Shown in pieces: positions 51,690 through 63,752 of a stretch of DNA of 64,000 nucleotides. Position 1 is the first letter of the stretch, and each line of letters opens with the position of its first letter. Source of the DNA: Eulemur rufifrons. Taxonomy: Eukaryota; Chordata; Mammalia; Primates; Lemuridae. The DNA is taken from NCBI RefSeq assembly GCF_041146395.1, contig NC_090999.1, forward strand, positions 65,539,001 through 65,603,000, written 5' to 3'. Under the pieces are notes generated by a model. It saw nothing but the letters and a program-made list of their open reading frames with translations. It had not been told where the DNA came from and searched no databases. Position numbers and translations under genes: made by a program.

Positions 51690-52860
51690 TTAGCAAGTCC
51701 CTAAGACCCCTTCACATTTGTCACTAGAAAGACTCATGGGACTCATTATAGTTATGCTAAGATTATTGCAGAACATGGTAAGGGGACACACAGCTGAATC
51801 ATAGAGAAAAAGGGCACAGAGCAGCACAATTCACAATAGCAAAGAAGCAGCACAATTCACAATAGCAAAGATGTGGAAACAACCCAAATGCCCATCAATA
51901 CATGATTGGATTAGTAAGCTGTGGTATATGTATACCATGGACTATTACTCAGCTATAAGAAATAATGAAAATACGACATCTCTATGGTTCTCCTGGAGAG
52001 AGTTGGAACCCATTATATTAAGTGAAGTATCCCAAGAATGGAAAAACAAGCATCACATGTACTCACGAGAAAATTGGTTTCCCTGATCATCACCTAAATA
52101 CACATCTGGGAACGACACCAATCGGATATCAGACTGAGGTGGGGGGTGGGGGAGGGGATGGGTGTATGCCTACACAATGAGTGCATTGCGCACCGTTTGG
52201 GGAATGGTCACGCTTGAAGGTGCTGACTCGGGAAGGGGGGGGTGGGGAAGGGAGGGATATATACCTACACGATGGGTGCAACACGCACTATCTGGGGAAC
52301 AGACACGCCTGGAGCTCTGACTTGGGGGGAAAGGCGGTACATGGGCAACGTATGTAACCTGCAATTCTGTATCCCCCATAACAATAAGATGAAATAATAA
52401 AATAAAATAATAAAATAAGAAAAAGAAAAAGGGCACAGGCAGTGTGTAGAAGGATCCATGTGCAGACTTCCTTATGCACCCTGCCTCTCATTGGGGCTCA
52501 TACAGAGCGCATTCTTCCTCCAGCAACAAAAATGCAGAACACATGTGTGCAATGTTTCTTCCCAGGGAAGCCCATTAGAGACCCCAAACCCAGAGCTTTC
52601 ATTGGGTGCTGGTCACACTGGTACAGGCACCAAGTTACAGACTCCTAGAAGGAAAGCAAATGGTCACCACAGACCACATTGTTGGTACAAATAGTTTAGG
52701 CACAGTGAGTCACCTTTATTATTTAGAGAAAGTTTTATATGTGTACGGAACTGCTTACCAGCCAAGTTCCCAGATGCCAGCTAAGGGTCAACCTTGTACG
52801 TAGACCTATTTAAGAATGATAGTCTTAAGTCAGCTACATGAACGAACTCCTTTCTGCACA
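51690..52860. mobile_element. Old LTR-like element interrupted by an L1
   Basis: The flanks cactagaaagactcatggga ... ggtaaggggacacacagctg and ccagggaagcccattagaga ... aatagtttaggcacagtgag look like one ancient mammalian repeat, which I recall as LTR-like. The young L1 at 51820-52423 sits in its middle. Family and limits are uncertain. Confidence 0.45.
51820..52423 (+). mobile_element. Young 5'-truncated L1 with a duplicated 3' UTR segment
   Basis: Starts in ORF2 (aaagatgtggaaacaaccca), passes tataccatggactattactc and the stop region, and ends cccccataacaataagatga plus an A-rich tail. Perfect 15-base target duplication (agaaaaagggcacag, 51805-51819 and 52424-52438). The 3' UTR unit with tacctacac/gcctacac, gtgcattgcgcaccgt and ctgactcggg occurs twice. 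The first about 26 bases are also doubled (gcagcacaattcacaatagc at 51820 and again at about 51847). Confidence 0.9.
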
Positions 52861-52919
52861 GGGGGAGTGAGGAAAAGGGGGATGTCAAGTATGTCAAGGA
52901 TGACAAGATGTCAAGGATA

Positions 52920-53290
52920 AGCAATCTTAAAATTCCATTGTCTTAATGTAATAAAAGTTTATTTCTCACTTATGTCTTTCACAGCTTGTTGGAAGTTAGG
53001 GGATTGGTTGGGGGATACGGTCTCTGTTCCACAGAGCCACTCAAGGACCCAGGGTGGTGGAGGCTCCACCATTCAGAACGTTGTTTATTCTTGTGACAAC
53101 CAAAGAGGCAACTGGAAAGATTTCATATCAATTCTTCTGTGTCAGTGTAGGAGTGACACATTGCATTTGCCCGTTGAGCAAAACTGGTCACGTGGCCTCG
53201 CCAAACTGTAAGTGGGGCTGGAAAATATGGAGTAGTAGACGAGATGTTTGGTGGACACCAATGTTTCTGCCATAACATCCACGTGGAAAA
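52920..53290. repeat. Ancient repeat-like sequence, family unassigned
   Basis: Contains taaaagtttatttctcactt, accattcagaacgttgttta and ggtcacgtggcctcgccaaa, an order typical of an old mammalian repeat. Frames up to 79 codons here are not supported as genes. Confidence 0.4.
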
Positions 53291-53299
53291 GTCAAGTAG

Positions 53300-53980
53300 G
53301 CTTCGATAACAAATGTATGTTACAGAGAGATTCATTTAAGAGTAATAAACAGATAGATGCTATTTAAAACCACCCTCACTTTCTCCTGAAGCACAGTGGC
53401 ATCATAAAAGCAATGTTATCACTCTTTTCTGGTTTGAAGAAGCAGGAAATTCAGATTGGTGGATACCCTTCCAACCTCCCTGTAACTAGCAGCACACAGG
53501 TACCTTGGCTAGCTCACAAGACAGACTGAATTAGTATTTTAACTTCTCTAAGAGGAAAGACTTGGTGCCTGAAAAGCCTGCCTAGAAACATCCTGATACT
53601 CAGAGCAGAGGGGCTGGGCTCACAAAGGTGAGAGGGAACACTTGCACTATTTATATAGGTGGATACTGACAGCAGAAATCACACACAAAAAGCTGGAGTT
53701 GTCTCACGCCATGGCTACCACTAGGTGTCACCAGTAGGCCAAAGTTAGCAGTATAGGAGGGGAAAGGATGAAAGAATAAATAGAGCAGGAAGGAAAGAAA
53801 AGGTAGAAAGTGCCCAAAGATGGCAACACGTAGAACTTAGTGGTGGTGGCAGTGCCCACATTGTTCTATTGCCCAAAAAATAAAATAATATTAGGAATCA
53901 TGGATTTTATTCTGAACTGTAATGACTTTCAAATGTACTTAATGGGTTCTTATATGCCTGCCGGGCATGCATGGTTGGTT
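53300..53980. other. Intergenic, nothing assigned
   Basis: No gene or repeat recognised. Confidence 0.4.
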
Positions 53981-53981
53981 T

Positions 53982-54009
53982 TGTGTGTGTGTGTGTGTGT
54001 GTGTGTGTC
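53982..54009. repeat. (GT)n microsatellite
   Basis: About 14 GT units interrupted at the end by ctgtgttggg. Confidence 0.95.
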
Positions 54010-54734
54010 TGTGTTGGGAATGTGGAGAGAGGTTGTTTATTCCACCCTCCACGATAGCTTTCCAAGAATCACATAACTAACCACATTAATACTTTCAGCA
54101 GAGATAAAAGAAAGTTTTCCTTCCTTTCTCATTCTTCTTGTATATCTATGCATATATATGCCTATTGAGGTCTTCAGTTTATTAAAAATTAGATTTAAGG
54201 CTGATGGCTGTAAGAAGTATCATTTTTTAATGCTCAGATTATGCCAAAGCAAAACAAGACTTTTCCTTAGAAATGGTAAACCTTATTCAGTCCTTTGATG
54301 ACATAAGCTGGAAACTACTAACACCCTCCATGTGCCAATAAAATAATTTGGGGTGGCTAACACATAATGAAAATTATAATAAATCAAAATATATTTTATT
54401 ATCACTTTGGTAATAATAAAAAAGTGGTACATATAAAACTATATGGTTAATTTGTGTTTGGGTCAGTAAAACAAATGGTTAAAAGGGAAATTATCCCATA
54501 GAATAATACTGATAACTGAAAACTATACTAACAGAATAGAATCCGAAGAAACTAGCACTGCAGGCAAATCTATTATTCTGAGCTTCTCAGTTTTTTACAT
54601 GTTGAGGCTCATTTTAAAAATGGCACTTGTGTGGCATGCTGGGGTAAATGGACAAGGCTCCTGGGTGTCAGCTGACCCAGGTCCATTGGGCCATGCTAGG
54701 ATCTGAGATTCCTGTCAGCATACTAATACAGGTT

Positions 54735-54905
54735 GTGATGCTCAACCGTGGCTTCACACCGGAATCACTTGGGAAGTTTTTATAAAAGAATATTGAACCT
54801 CTCACCCAAGATTTTAATTTTGTTGGTCTGGCATGCAGACTGGGCATCATGACTTTTTAAAAACTCCCAAGTGACTCTATGGCATAGCCAGGGTTAAGAA
54901 CCACT
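54735..54905 (+). mobile_element. MER5-like hAT element
   Basis: The ends gatgctcaaccgtggcttca and ggttaagaaccactgcac with an internal ggaatcacttgggaagtttt and actcccaagtgactctatgg fit a MER5-group non-autonomous hAT. Confidence 0.55.
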
Positions 54906-55039
54906 GCACTGGAAGATAGTAAAGGAAATTTAAAACAAAACATCAAATTCATCTATTTTTTCCAGCTTTGAACACAAATATAAAGGGTTTTTCCCCCTAA
55001 TTCGGTTAGTATAAAAAGAAAAAACAAAATTGCAAAGTT

Positions 55040-55430
55040 CAAAATATGAAAGTGAAAACCTTCCATCTCCCCGCAAAGCAACCACTAAGTTTCTTTTGAT
55101 TTTTTGAGAAAAAGTTTATGTACATACCTGCATATTTGTATCTGGAGAAACAATTTTTATCTACACGAAAGAAAGCACACTAACATTGTGTTCTAAGCTG
55201 TCTTTTAATATTTATTACGTCATGGAATCTATGCTTTGAACATACAGTATACAGCTAAAAGTAATTCACACATCTGCACTGTATTTTACCCATTCTCCTG
55301 TACTGATGATCATTTTAGCTATTCTCATTCTTTCACTGCAATAAACTTCCTTATGCATAAATTATATGCATCTTGATCTTTTGCAAATATTTTTATAAGG
55401 TAAATTCTTAGGAGATCACTGGATGCACTT
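55040..55430 (-). repeat. Old L1M-like fragment
   Basis: Contains ttccatctccccgcaaagca, tatgtacatacctgcatatt, attctttcactgcaataaac and taaattcttaggagatcact, the reverse of an L1 3' region. Diverged. Confidence 0.45.
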
Positions 55431-55529
55431 AAAATTTGTATAAATGTAGCGAGACCAATAAACACCTAAAAAATGAATTGATGCTACCCACATTGGTCAA
55501 ACATACGACTAGGAATGCCAGTTTGTAGA

Positions 55530-55995
55530 TGCTGGCACAGTGCGGGTGCACAGCCAACACCGCCCGCAGGAGTCCACGGCCTGCAGTGCGGCGGGGCGGC
55601 AGTTCTCGGGTCACGTGGACGGCTTCGCCCCGCCCCGCCCCGCAAGGGCCCGCGCTGTGGTTGGAGCTCTGGCTTGCTCAGTCGCATCACGCAGAGGCCG
55701 CGACTGGCGGGTCTCGCGGAGGCGGAGCGAGGACTCCAGGACTGTAAGTTCTGTTCTCGCCGCGCGAGGTTGGGCGGCGGGACGGGGGCGGAGCTCACAG
55801 GGCCAGCTGCTTCCGGCCGGGCCGGGGGGCCCGGGCTCGGGCTTCCGGTGGTTGCGGGGCTGCGGTCGTTCCCCCTTGGCTGTTCGCTGCTGCGAGCGTT
55901 GTGGTCCGTCTGGACTTCGGTTCGGCGTTCGTTAACGGTGAACCGTTCGGGGCGGGCTTGTGCCCAGGCGGCCCACCGCGTTCGTTCACTTTGAG
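55530..55995. promoter_or_regulatory. RFESD: CpG island, probable RFESD promoter
   Basis: An abrupt island of dense CpG in AT-rich surroundings. It holds an E-box CACGTG (55612-55617) and three overlapping GC boxes (CGCCCCGCCCCGCCCCGC, 55626-55643), and no TATA box. By the recalled human order ARSK - GPR150 - RFESD, the next + strand gene is RFESD, a Rieske [2Fe-2S] domain protein. Open frames across the island on all strands are composition artefacts. Assignment is by position, not by protein match. Confidence 0.6.
55644..55743 (+). other. RFESD: Putative RFESD non-coding exon 1
   Basis: Downstream of the GC boxes, a donor with full intronic consensus (ggact|gtaagt, GT at 55744) could end a 5' UTR exon. 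The start is unknown; 55644 is simply the base after the GC boxes. Transcript data would settle it. Confidence 0.35.
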
Positions 55996-56245
55996 ACTGG
56001 GACCGCACCCCAGACCTTCCTCCTCAGAGGGGCAGACAGGGCATTGCTACCAGGTTTTCCTTGTAATTTGTGCTCTCCAAAGTGTAAAAGATGCTCCAGG
56101 ATTTCTGCAGTCCCGGCTGCCCTAGATATTCGTCTCCTGGGGTCTGCAGTCGGGAGAATCCACTACATCTGGACAGTGCGCTCGGTCTGCAGTCGCAGGC
56201 CGTCCTTAAGGAAATGTTAAATACAGCTAAGCTGAAAGGACTCTA

Positions 56246-56440
56246 GAGGTGACAGCTAACTTGATGTGAGCGTTTCCTGCGGTTAGGCCCTGCTCTGAAC
56301 ATTTGAGGTGTAATAAACCATTTATCCCTCACCACACCCCTACGTGGCAAGGCTTTCTTACGACGAAACTGCAGCACGGATAAATTAAGCAACTTGCCCT
56401 AATTCACGTAGAATCGGGATTCAAACCCGGTCTAGCTCAC
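56246..56440 (+). repeat. MIR element
   Basis: Follows MIR order: gtgacagctaacttgatgtg, gttaggccctgctctgaaca, ttatccctcaccacacccct, gcaacttgccctaattcacg, cgggattcaaacccggtcta. The B-box-like gattcaaacc is part of the SINE; it is not a tRNA gene. Confidence 0.8.
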
Positions 56441-58189
56441 CTGTGATCACAGATCTCTATTAACAGACAATGGGGGCTATTTCCAGAGCGGCTACATGAC
56501 TTTATTATTGGGCAAGTATTCAATTTTAAACATTTGTGGATAACTCTTGCACATTAGCATTCATAAATTTAAGAAAATTCAGGGCCAATCATCTTCGGTG
56601 ATACATGTATATCATAAATATCAGTAATATACATCTCACGTATCATCAATATAAATCTTTGTTAAAAGGTTTTTGTGTCTTCAAGATGGTTTTGTTGTGG
56701 GCCACTTGTTTTTATAAATCTGGGTGCTACCTGAATGAAATTAACATCTACCTTTGGCGGTTTTGTGAAGCTTAATAAGCTAATATATGCAAAGCGTGAG
56801 GCTTAATAAGCTAATGCTTATTTGCAAAGCATTTGAATGCTTATATGCAAAGCATTCAAACAGTAGGCACTCACTGAAGAATAGCTAGTTTTATCTGTTA
56901 TTATTCTACCATTCAAAACTACTATCTAAGGCATTTCTCTTCCCTAAACCTAAAAGCAAGGGTGTTACCCTTGAAATAAGCATTCTGATAATGTGTAGAC
57001 CAAGTCCCCAGACTTAGTAAAAGCCCCTTAGTCATTGCTCGAGAGGAATGACAAGTAAGTGTCTTTAATTTCATGTCTCTTTCGTCTCCAGGGTCTTATG
57101 GAAACTTGAGTTACAATATTTTTTTTTAATAAAATTCCACTTGAATTTATTTCCTGTGTTGGAAAGGGATCTAATAGTGACTGAGTTTCAATTTAGCTAA
57201 TCTGTAATTTTATATGAAGTTAGCACCTATAGAAACCTAATTTTAGGACAGGCCAAAAATTTTTCTTGAAGGGAATTGTAGAGCAGAATAACTAAATTTT
57301 TTATAGGAAAATTTTCATCTAGCTCCCAAACTGGGTAAATTTTTTAATTTTTAACTTTCTTTTATTCAGTTAAGATTCTAATATCTTAGACTCAAAATAG
57401 AGGAAATATGTGGGAGTTTATGAATAGTTCATCAAAATAACAGTAATTAAGGTGAGCAAATAGGTTTTTATTGTTGTCTGAATGGACCATGATATTCATA
57501 ATATTAATAATATGGTTGTTAATTATAGTCATCAGATATGAATAAATAGTACCATTTATGATACATAGAGGAAACATGAGATAATATTTTCCTAAGCAAA
57601 ACGCAAGGCTGTAATCATAGTTCTCTGAAACCTTTATCATTTAGTTCCAGCCTTCTCTGCTCATTTCTTATCAGCCCCTTCAAAGTTCACTGCAGTTTTT
57701 CTTAGTTGGAGGCAAAGCCTGCAAGGCTATATGTTCCAAGAGACTGAAATTTGAGAAAGGACAGTGTTTAGTTCTCATTTATTTGGGAGTTGGCAAAACA
57801 TAATTAACTTTTGATGTTAGTTTACATCTCTTGCATTTTTTTACTTGCCTTGATAGTAGTATTTCTTTTCTGGTTTTGCCTAGAGAGAAAAAAGAATCAT
57901 TCATTTATTCTCTCCTCTAGTGTCAAGCTTTGAAATAAGCTGTATAGAATTTACAAATACTTCATTCATGATCTATGCTCAGACACATTATCTGAGGATA
58001 GAAAGTGCAATTTTATCCCAGTTTTCTTGGGGTTTAGGTCATTTGCTACATAAAGTAGGATACAACTTTAATATTGAAAAGAATAATTTTAAATATAAGA
58101 ATTAACTAAATATTTTGAGACATTTAAGAAATTTTATTATCTCCTTGCTTTTCTTTATAAGTTAATGCTATGCACATGTATCCATAAAT

Positions 58190-58830
58190 AATATATTGTT
58201 TAGTTTTGCCAGTTTTTGCACTTGATAAAAAGGGAAGCATATTCTGAATTCTTTTTCATTTGAAGTTATATTTTTGCAATTGATTCAACTTGATGTGGTG
58301 ATAGATTTTTCACTGCTGTACAGCATTCCATTGAATGAATGTTCAAATTATCCATTCTACTGTTGATGAATTTTGAGTTGTTTTTTGGCTTTTGCTATTA
58401 TAACCATTCTTGTGCATGTTTCCTGGTATACCTGTGCACATTTTTCTAGCACATACCTAAAGTGGGATTACTGAGTCATGAATATATTTACTAGGTAATT
58501 CCAAACTGTGATAGCACTAATTTATGTTCCATATTCTCACCAATACTTGCTATAATTTTTTGCCAGTCTGGTGGATGGAAAATAGTATTCCATTTGTGGC
58601 TTTGCTTTGCATTTCCTTTGCATTTTTCTACTAATGAGGTTGAACATCTTTATATGTGATTACTGGCTCAGACTTCCTTATCTCTGAAATGTTTGTTCAT
58701 TTATTTTGCCCATTTTTCTGTGATTATTTGGATCCCAGATTATTCTTACTAGTCTATGGGAGTTCTTCATATATTCTGAATCATAATCCTTTGTTGGTTA
58801 TATGTGTTGCAAATTCCACATTTCTTTCTT
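58190..58830 (-). repeat. Old L1M fragment
   Basis: Contains agcattccattgaatgaatg, ttgctattataaccattctt, taaagtgggattactgagtc, ctcaccaatacttgctataa and tgcatttcctttgcattttt, the reverse of an L1 ORF2/3' region. Confidence 0.75.
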
Positions 58831-60377
58831 TTCTTTTTCTTCAGCCCATTTCCCCTTCGTTCAGTTAATTCATTTATCCGTTTCCATTTTTCTTATCATT
58901 ATTGCCCCTTTGTTCTGTCACAAAATGTGATAAGTGCTGCACACCCAACTCTGAAGGTAAATACTACCACCTGAGCAATTTGTGTACTTTGGGAACCTAC
59001 CAAAATCGAGTAAAACCGGATGACTGTTTAGAGATAGTATCCCAGCCTCCTGTCAGCCATGGCTAACTCAGAAAATTATGGCCATGGTCCTCTTTGCCTT
59101 TTCTTAAAAATAATATATTTTTGCGTTTTTATTGTGAGATGATTTTTTAAAACAGCGTATGTATTATTTTTCCATCCTTTTTGTTTTTTTTAAAGTAGCC
59201 AGGTTAAAGCAAGGATTAACAACGCAAACTTCAGAGTATGAGTTTGACATCCCTATGCTTTCCTAAGCTTGATTTGTGTAATACTTTCCTTTAAACACTG
59301 AATTCAAAGCTGCTACCTCTCCCCATCCATGCACTTGTGTGTATGCATGCACACACACAAACACACACCCCTCTACCTACACTTCAATTTTGGAGCCCAG
59401 ACTTACAATGATATATGATTATCTGTCTTCCACGTGACTCAGAACTACCCCTCTCAAAATAGTGGCGTATAAATTCTCCCTTTTTAAAGTTCACTCCTGA
59501 CACATTCCCATAGAGATTATGCTTCTAATAATTTGTTATGTAAACTTTTAAAATGAGCCAAGTTCTTTTCCTCCTAACATTTTAAAACTTCCAATAAGTC
59601 ATATAGGATTAAATAAATATTTACAGAAGCCATCAGGAAAATTCTCTACAGAAGGCCTGAAGCCACTTGGCACTTCCATGAACAAATTTTCCCTCTTCTT
59701 GGGAGGGGTTTGGGTCCACAGTTTGTAACCATTCTAAGCTAGGTATACCAAGGTCTACTTGCCTTCTTTAAAGTTAGATATATATTTTTTGTATGTAGAA
59801 TGTTAACCTAAGACTTAAATAGAATTAAAATGGCAAGTTCCATGTAAATTGTTATCCCCTTTAACTTCCTATGAAATATGACACTATTACTATATTTGAA
59901 GAGGGTCCTGATGATGAAAGATCATCTTCCTAAAATTAGAATATTTATTTGAAGTTGACATGTGATTTATAATTTTGTCAAATATCTTAAATTGTAGACA
60001 AGTGTATGTGTGTTTAATATCATGAACATTCCATAGCAAACTACTTAATGTTTAATAGCAGCCAGGTCTTTACAGCTAATGTGGGCCATCACTTTGATTC
60101 ACTTCTTTTCCTTTTCCATATGTTTGCCTTGCATAAGATAGAATTACCTCTCAGGTTGTCTGGGTCTTTCTGTAGTTTCCAATTCTAATTAAATACATCC
60201 ATAAAATGATGAAATTGTTAAAATGGAACTGAAAATGAAAATATTGAATAAAATCCAGCCTTTATACAACCTTTAGAATTGTTACATTTTGCTTTGAATG
60301 TCTTGTGTCTGATGTAAATGTCTATTGAGGTATTATAAGATGACCGAAGAATTATTTGGGGTTTAAACTACACATGT

Positions 60378-60662
60378 ATTTTGGAGAGGCCAGGGTAGGA
60401 GGATTACTTGAGGCCAGGAGTTCAAGAGCAGCCTGGGCAACATAGCGAGACCTCATCTCTACAAAAAATAAAAATTAGCTGGACGTGGTGATGTGTGCCT
60501 GTAGTCCTAGCTACTTGGGAGGCTGAGGCAGGAGGATCAATTAAATGCAGGAGTTTGAGGCTATAGTGAGCTATGATCGAGCAACTGCACTCCAGCCTGG
60601 GTGACAGAGTAAGACCCTGTCTCTAAAAAATAAAATAAAATAAAATAAAATAAAATAAAATA
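60378..60662 (+). mobile_element. Old Alu (AluJ-like), + strand, 5'-truncated
   Basis: Begins tttggagaggccagggtagg (missing about the first 40 bases), runs through gagttcaagagcagcctggg and gaggctatagtgagctatga, and ends gtctctaaaaaat plus a (AAAAT)n tail at 60628-60662. The right arm keeps the ancestral cactccagcctgggtgacag. Confidence 0.9.
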
Positions 60663-61299
60663 CACATATATGCCATTTTTAAGGCTTACTGTGTGCTTAA
60701 CTTTGAATTTTGAAGCATAGCTGCTAAATGTTATACAGTGATGTGTATGAGTCATTATTTTGGTTCAAGGCCTGGATCAGACCTATAACCCTTGAGCATG
60801 TTCCTATAAACAATATTGAGATATTTCTTAGTCTTGATTTTTTTCCACCTTTTAATTTTATATTTTGCCAAAAGATATATCTCTATTTGGCCAAAAGGAT
60901 ATTAAACAGTGAAATAGGAAACAAACTTTAGAAATACAGGGAAAAGAGAGTAGTAATGGTTATATTCTGAATGTAAGCCCTTATTTTGATCCTAACCAGT
61001 ATTTGATTTCTAGAAGAGTGGAGGTATAGGGAGTTAATGAACTTACAAATAGAAAGGGGTACAAGGTAGGCCCAGCTCTTTATGGAACAACCAAAGTTTC
61101 AGGACAACTGGTTTCCTAGGAACCCCAGGTTTCTTCATGTATCATTTATTGTATGATACACAGAGGGGGCCAGGTGGAGCAGATTTGACCTCATTGCCTG
61201 CCTTTTTGTCTAGGTTACCATTTATTTGCAATTCTAGGAGAATATAAGAGAGCAGTGAATGAATTTCATTTGATTAGCAATAGTTTGGACACTGCTGTT

Positions 61300-61850
61300 G
61301 GTCTTGCCTCTCTTCAGCCTCTCTTCCACCTGACCTCTAAATCCTGAAGTACTTCAGGAATTGTCTTAGACCTTCTTCCCTATCTATACTTCCTCTCCAA
61401 GTGATTCCATAGAAAACTCCCAAATTTCTCTCTCTAGTGATTCTCAACTCTAGTCTCATGCATGAGACTGCTGACTTGATAATAGCCACTTGGATGTCTC
61501 TGAGGCACCTTAAACTCATTATGTTCAAAACATAGCTAGCTCTTGATTTTCCATCCCTGCAAAAATACCATTCCTTTCTTGGTCTTTCTCATCACAGCCA
61601 TTGGCACTACAGTCCACATAGCTGCACAAACCTTAAACTTGGGAGTCATCTTTATTTATTTTTCTGTAGCTTCTTCATTCCACTTCATCAACCCAACTTC
61701 TCTGTGCCTCAGTTTTCTCACTGTAAAATTATAGTAATACCTTCTCTTTAGTAGTATGTTGGGGGTTTAAAGGAGTTAATAAATAAATATAAAGGCTTTA
61801 AAACAGTGCCTGGCACATAGTTAGCACAATATAGTTGTAGCTTCTGTTGC
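61300..61850 (+). repeat. L2-like LINE fragment
   Basis: Contains caaaccttaaacttgggagt, cctcagttttctcactgtaa and gtgcctggcacatagttagc, an L2/MIR-type order. Limits approximate. Confidence 0.5.
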
Positions 61851-61989
61851 TGCTGCTGCTGTTATTCCTTTTTCTCCCCCACAGAGTCAACACCCTGGTG
61901 CAAGCAACCGTCTCTTCTGTGGATCTCTGCGTAGCTTTCTGATTTCTATGCTTCCATTCTTGTTCTGCTACAATCCATTCTCCACGGAG

Positions 61990-62545
61990 CCAGGGCATTC
62001 TTTTATAATAAAAATGGATCACATCACACTTAACTGCTTTACACTCTTTAGTGGCTTCCCATTGCTCTTAGGTTAAAAATCCTCCCACAGCACTGTACAA
62101 CCTGGCTCCTGCCTATTCACCAATCCTGCTCATTATGTTCCCATCTCCTGGAACATAATCTGGCTAATTTGTTCCTCACTTAACCAAGAATTTTTTTTCC
62201 TTCAGGCTGTTGTATTTGCCATTCCTTCAGTATGCAATTCTTTTCCCTCAGTTCTTAGCATAGTCCATTTGCATTTCGGAAATTTCAGCTCAATTGTCAT
62301 CTTAGTTACCTTCCCAGCCCATTCTTTACAAAATTGCCTCTCCCTGTTACTTTCTCTCTCATATGATCCAGTTTATTTTCTTCATGGCTCTTACAATAGT
62401 GTGTGGTTATCTTACTTATGTATTTATTTAGTATCAATCTCATCAACTAGAATGTAATTTTTGGGTGGGAAGAAACCTTATCAGTCATACTTCTTGAAGT
62501 ACCTGTCACATAGTGGGTGTTCAGGAAATATTTATCAAATGAATG
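61990..62545 (+). repeat. L2-type LINE 3' region
   Basis: Contains atggatcacatcacacttaa, ttagtggcttcccattgctc, cctggctcctgcctattcac, ttcagctcaattgtcatctt and the end agtacctgtcacatagtggg ... tatttatcaaatgaatg. Confidence 0.85.
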
Positions 62546-62778
62546 ATAACCTCTAATGAGGAAGGAAAACTTTGCAAAAGGAGAACATGAAAATCTGTTG
62601 TTGAAAGTTTTTATTTTATAATTCTGCTGTGCTGAAGATTATTTTCAATAGCCACTCCTCAGTCATTTTGCTTACTTGCTTTTTTCAAACACATATTCCT
62701 CCCTAAATATATTACAGAGAAACTTGTCCATCAGTGTCCCAAAGATAAAAGTAGGTTGTGATTAGATGTTACTATGAA

Positions 62779-62859
62779 CCCTTAATTTCTGTCATCTTTC
62801 ATAAGCCTTTAATTTCTGTCATCTGTCATAAGCCTTTAATTTCTGTCATATAATAAAGG
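62779..62859. repeat. 27-base tandem repeat, about three copies
   Basis: Units near cctttaatttctgtcatctg recur at 62779/62780, 62806 and 62833 with one or two differences; the last copy is degraded after tgtcat. Confidence 0.85.
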
Positions 62860-62884
62860 AATTGAAGTAGCCCTGCTCCAAGAT

Positions 62885-63120
62885 AATGGTCTAGTTGGCA
62901 GCCCATTAAGGACCTGGCTCTGCCACCGGGACCCCTCCACCATGAAACTTAGGAATGAGAGGGAGTGGGGTGCACAGCAGGAGGCGCATGGAGAGTGAGG
63001 GAGCAAAGCTTCATCTGTATTTACAGCCACTCCCCTCCCCATCACTCACATCACCACCTGAATTCCGAGACACCCCACCCTTCGCCCCGTCCATGGAAAA
63101 AGATTGGGGACCTCTGGTCT
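62885..63120 (+). mobile_element. MER1-like hAT element
   Basis: Contains ttggcagcccattaaggacc, gtgcacagcaggaggcgcat, ccgtccatggaaaaagattg and gggacctctggtct, matching the recalled plan of the MER1/Charlie group (compare the shorter copy at 48728). Frames up to 73 codons here are incidental. Confidence 0.5.
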
Positions 63121-63752
63121 GGGTACATACAGGATCTCATACCTAAATGTGATAGGCAGCCCCTTTCTTGTCCACCCACATTGTGAAGTGAGCTTGCCTT
63201 ACGCCAGTGGCAGGGCTGGTTATTGTCCAGATGGTTGAAGATTCTCATTTTACGGCAGAGGGCAGAAACCATGCAGGGATAGCTGATAATATACTAATTA
63301 GGAAATAAAGGAAAAAATCAAAACCCTTTGGTCTCAATTTCTGTCTTGCAATTTTTATTTTATTACATGCAAAGATTCAAAATAAGATCTTGCCTAGAGG
63401 AAAATTTCTCTCTCTCTCTCCAACCCTAAGATAATACAAGATTCTTCACACTTTTTTAAAGTTATTATCAAAACAACCACATTCTGTATCCTGAGATAGG
63501 GAAGAAAATCAGGAATGTCTCCAGAAACTTTGGAATATTATCTCTAATAGAAAGAGGTTAGGAATAATAGAGGATAGACTGGAGATTAGGAATGGAGAAA
63601 GAATAAATATAAAAATTCTTGAAAAGTTAGATATGTCATAGAAAAAATGTAAATGCCCCTATATGGGAGACTGTCAGGAAAATCCTCTGTATGTGACCCA
63701 AAACCTTGATATTAATATATCTTGATGTTTCCTTCTCACATGGAATCAACAG

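Larger units (their letters stand above)
55996..63752 (+). other. RFESD: Probable RFESD intron 1, background
   Basis: AT-rich sequence with the MIR, L1, Alu, L2, tandem and MER1-like repeats listed separately. Imperfect local repeats around 56765-56870 (gcttaataagctaat twice, atgcaaagc several times) are also seen. No Rieske motif (C-x-H and C-x-x-H) frame was found. Confidence 0.4.

Noticed and set aside
51871..52086. 71-codon frame starting M-W-K-Q-P-K-C-P-S-I-H
   Set aside because: It is the last part of a truncated L1 ORF2, not a host gene.
55484..56220. Several frames of 60-174 codons over the second CpG island
   Set aside because: All strands are open because of GC content; there is no recognisable domain, and the island looks like a promoter with a non-coding exon.
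56400..56440. tRNA-like B-box text (gattcaaacc)
   Set aside because: It is the 3' part of a MIR SINE; no A box and no foldable tRNA was found at the right spacing.
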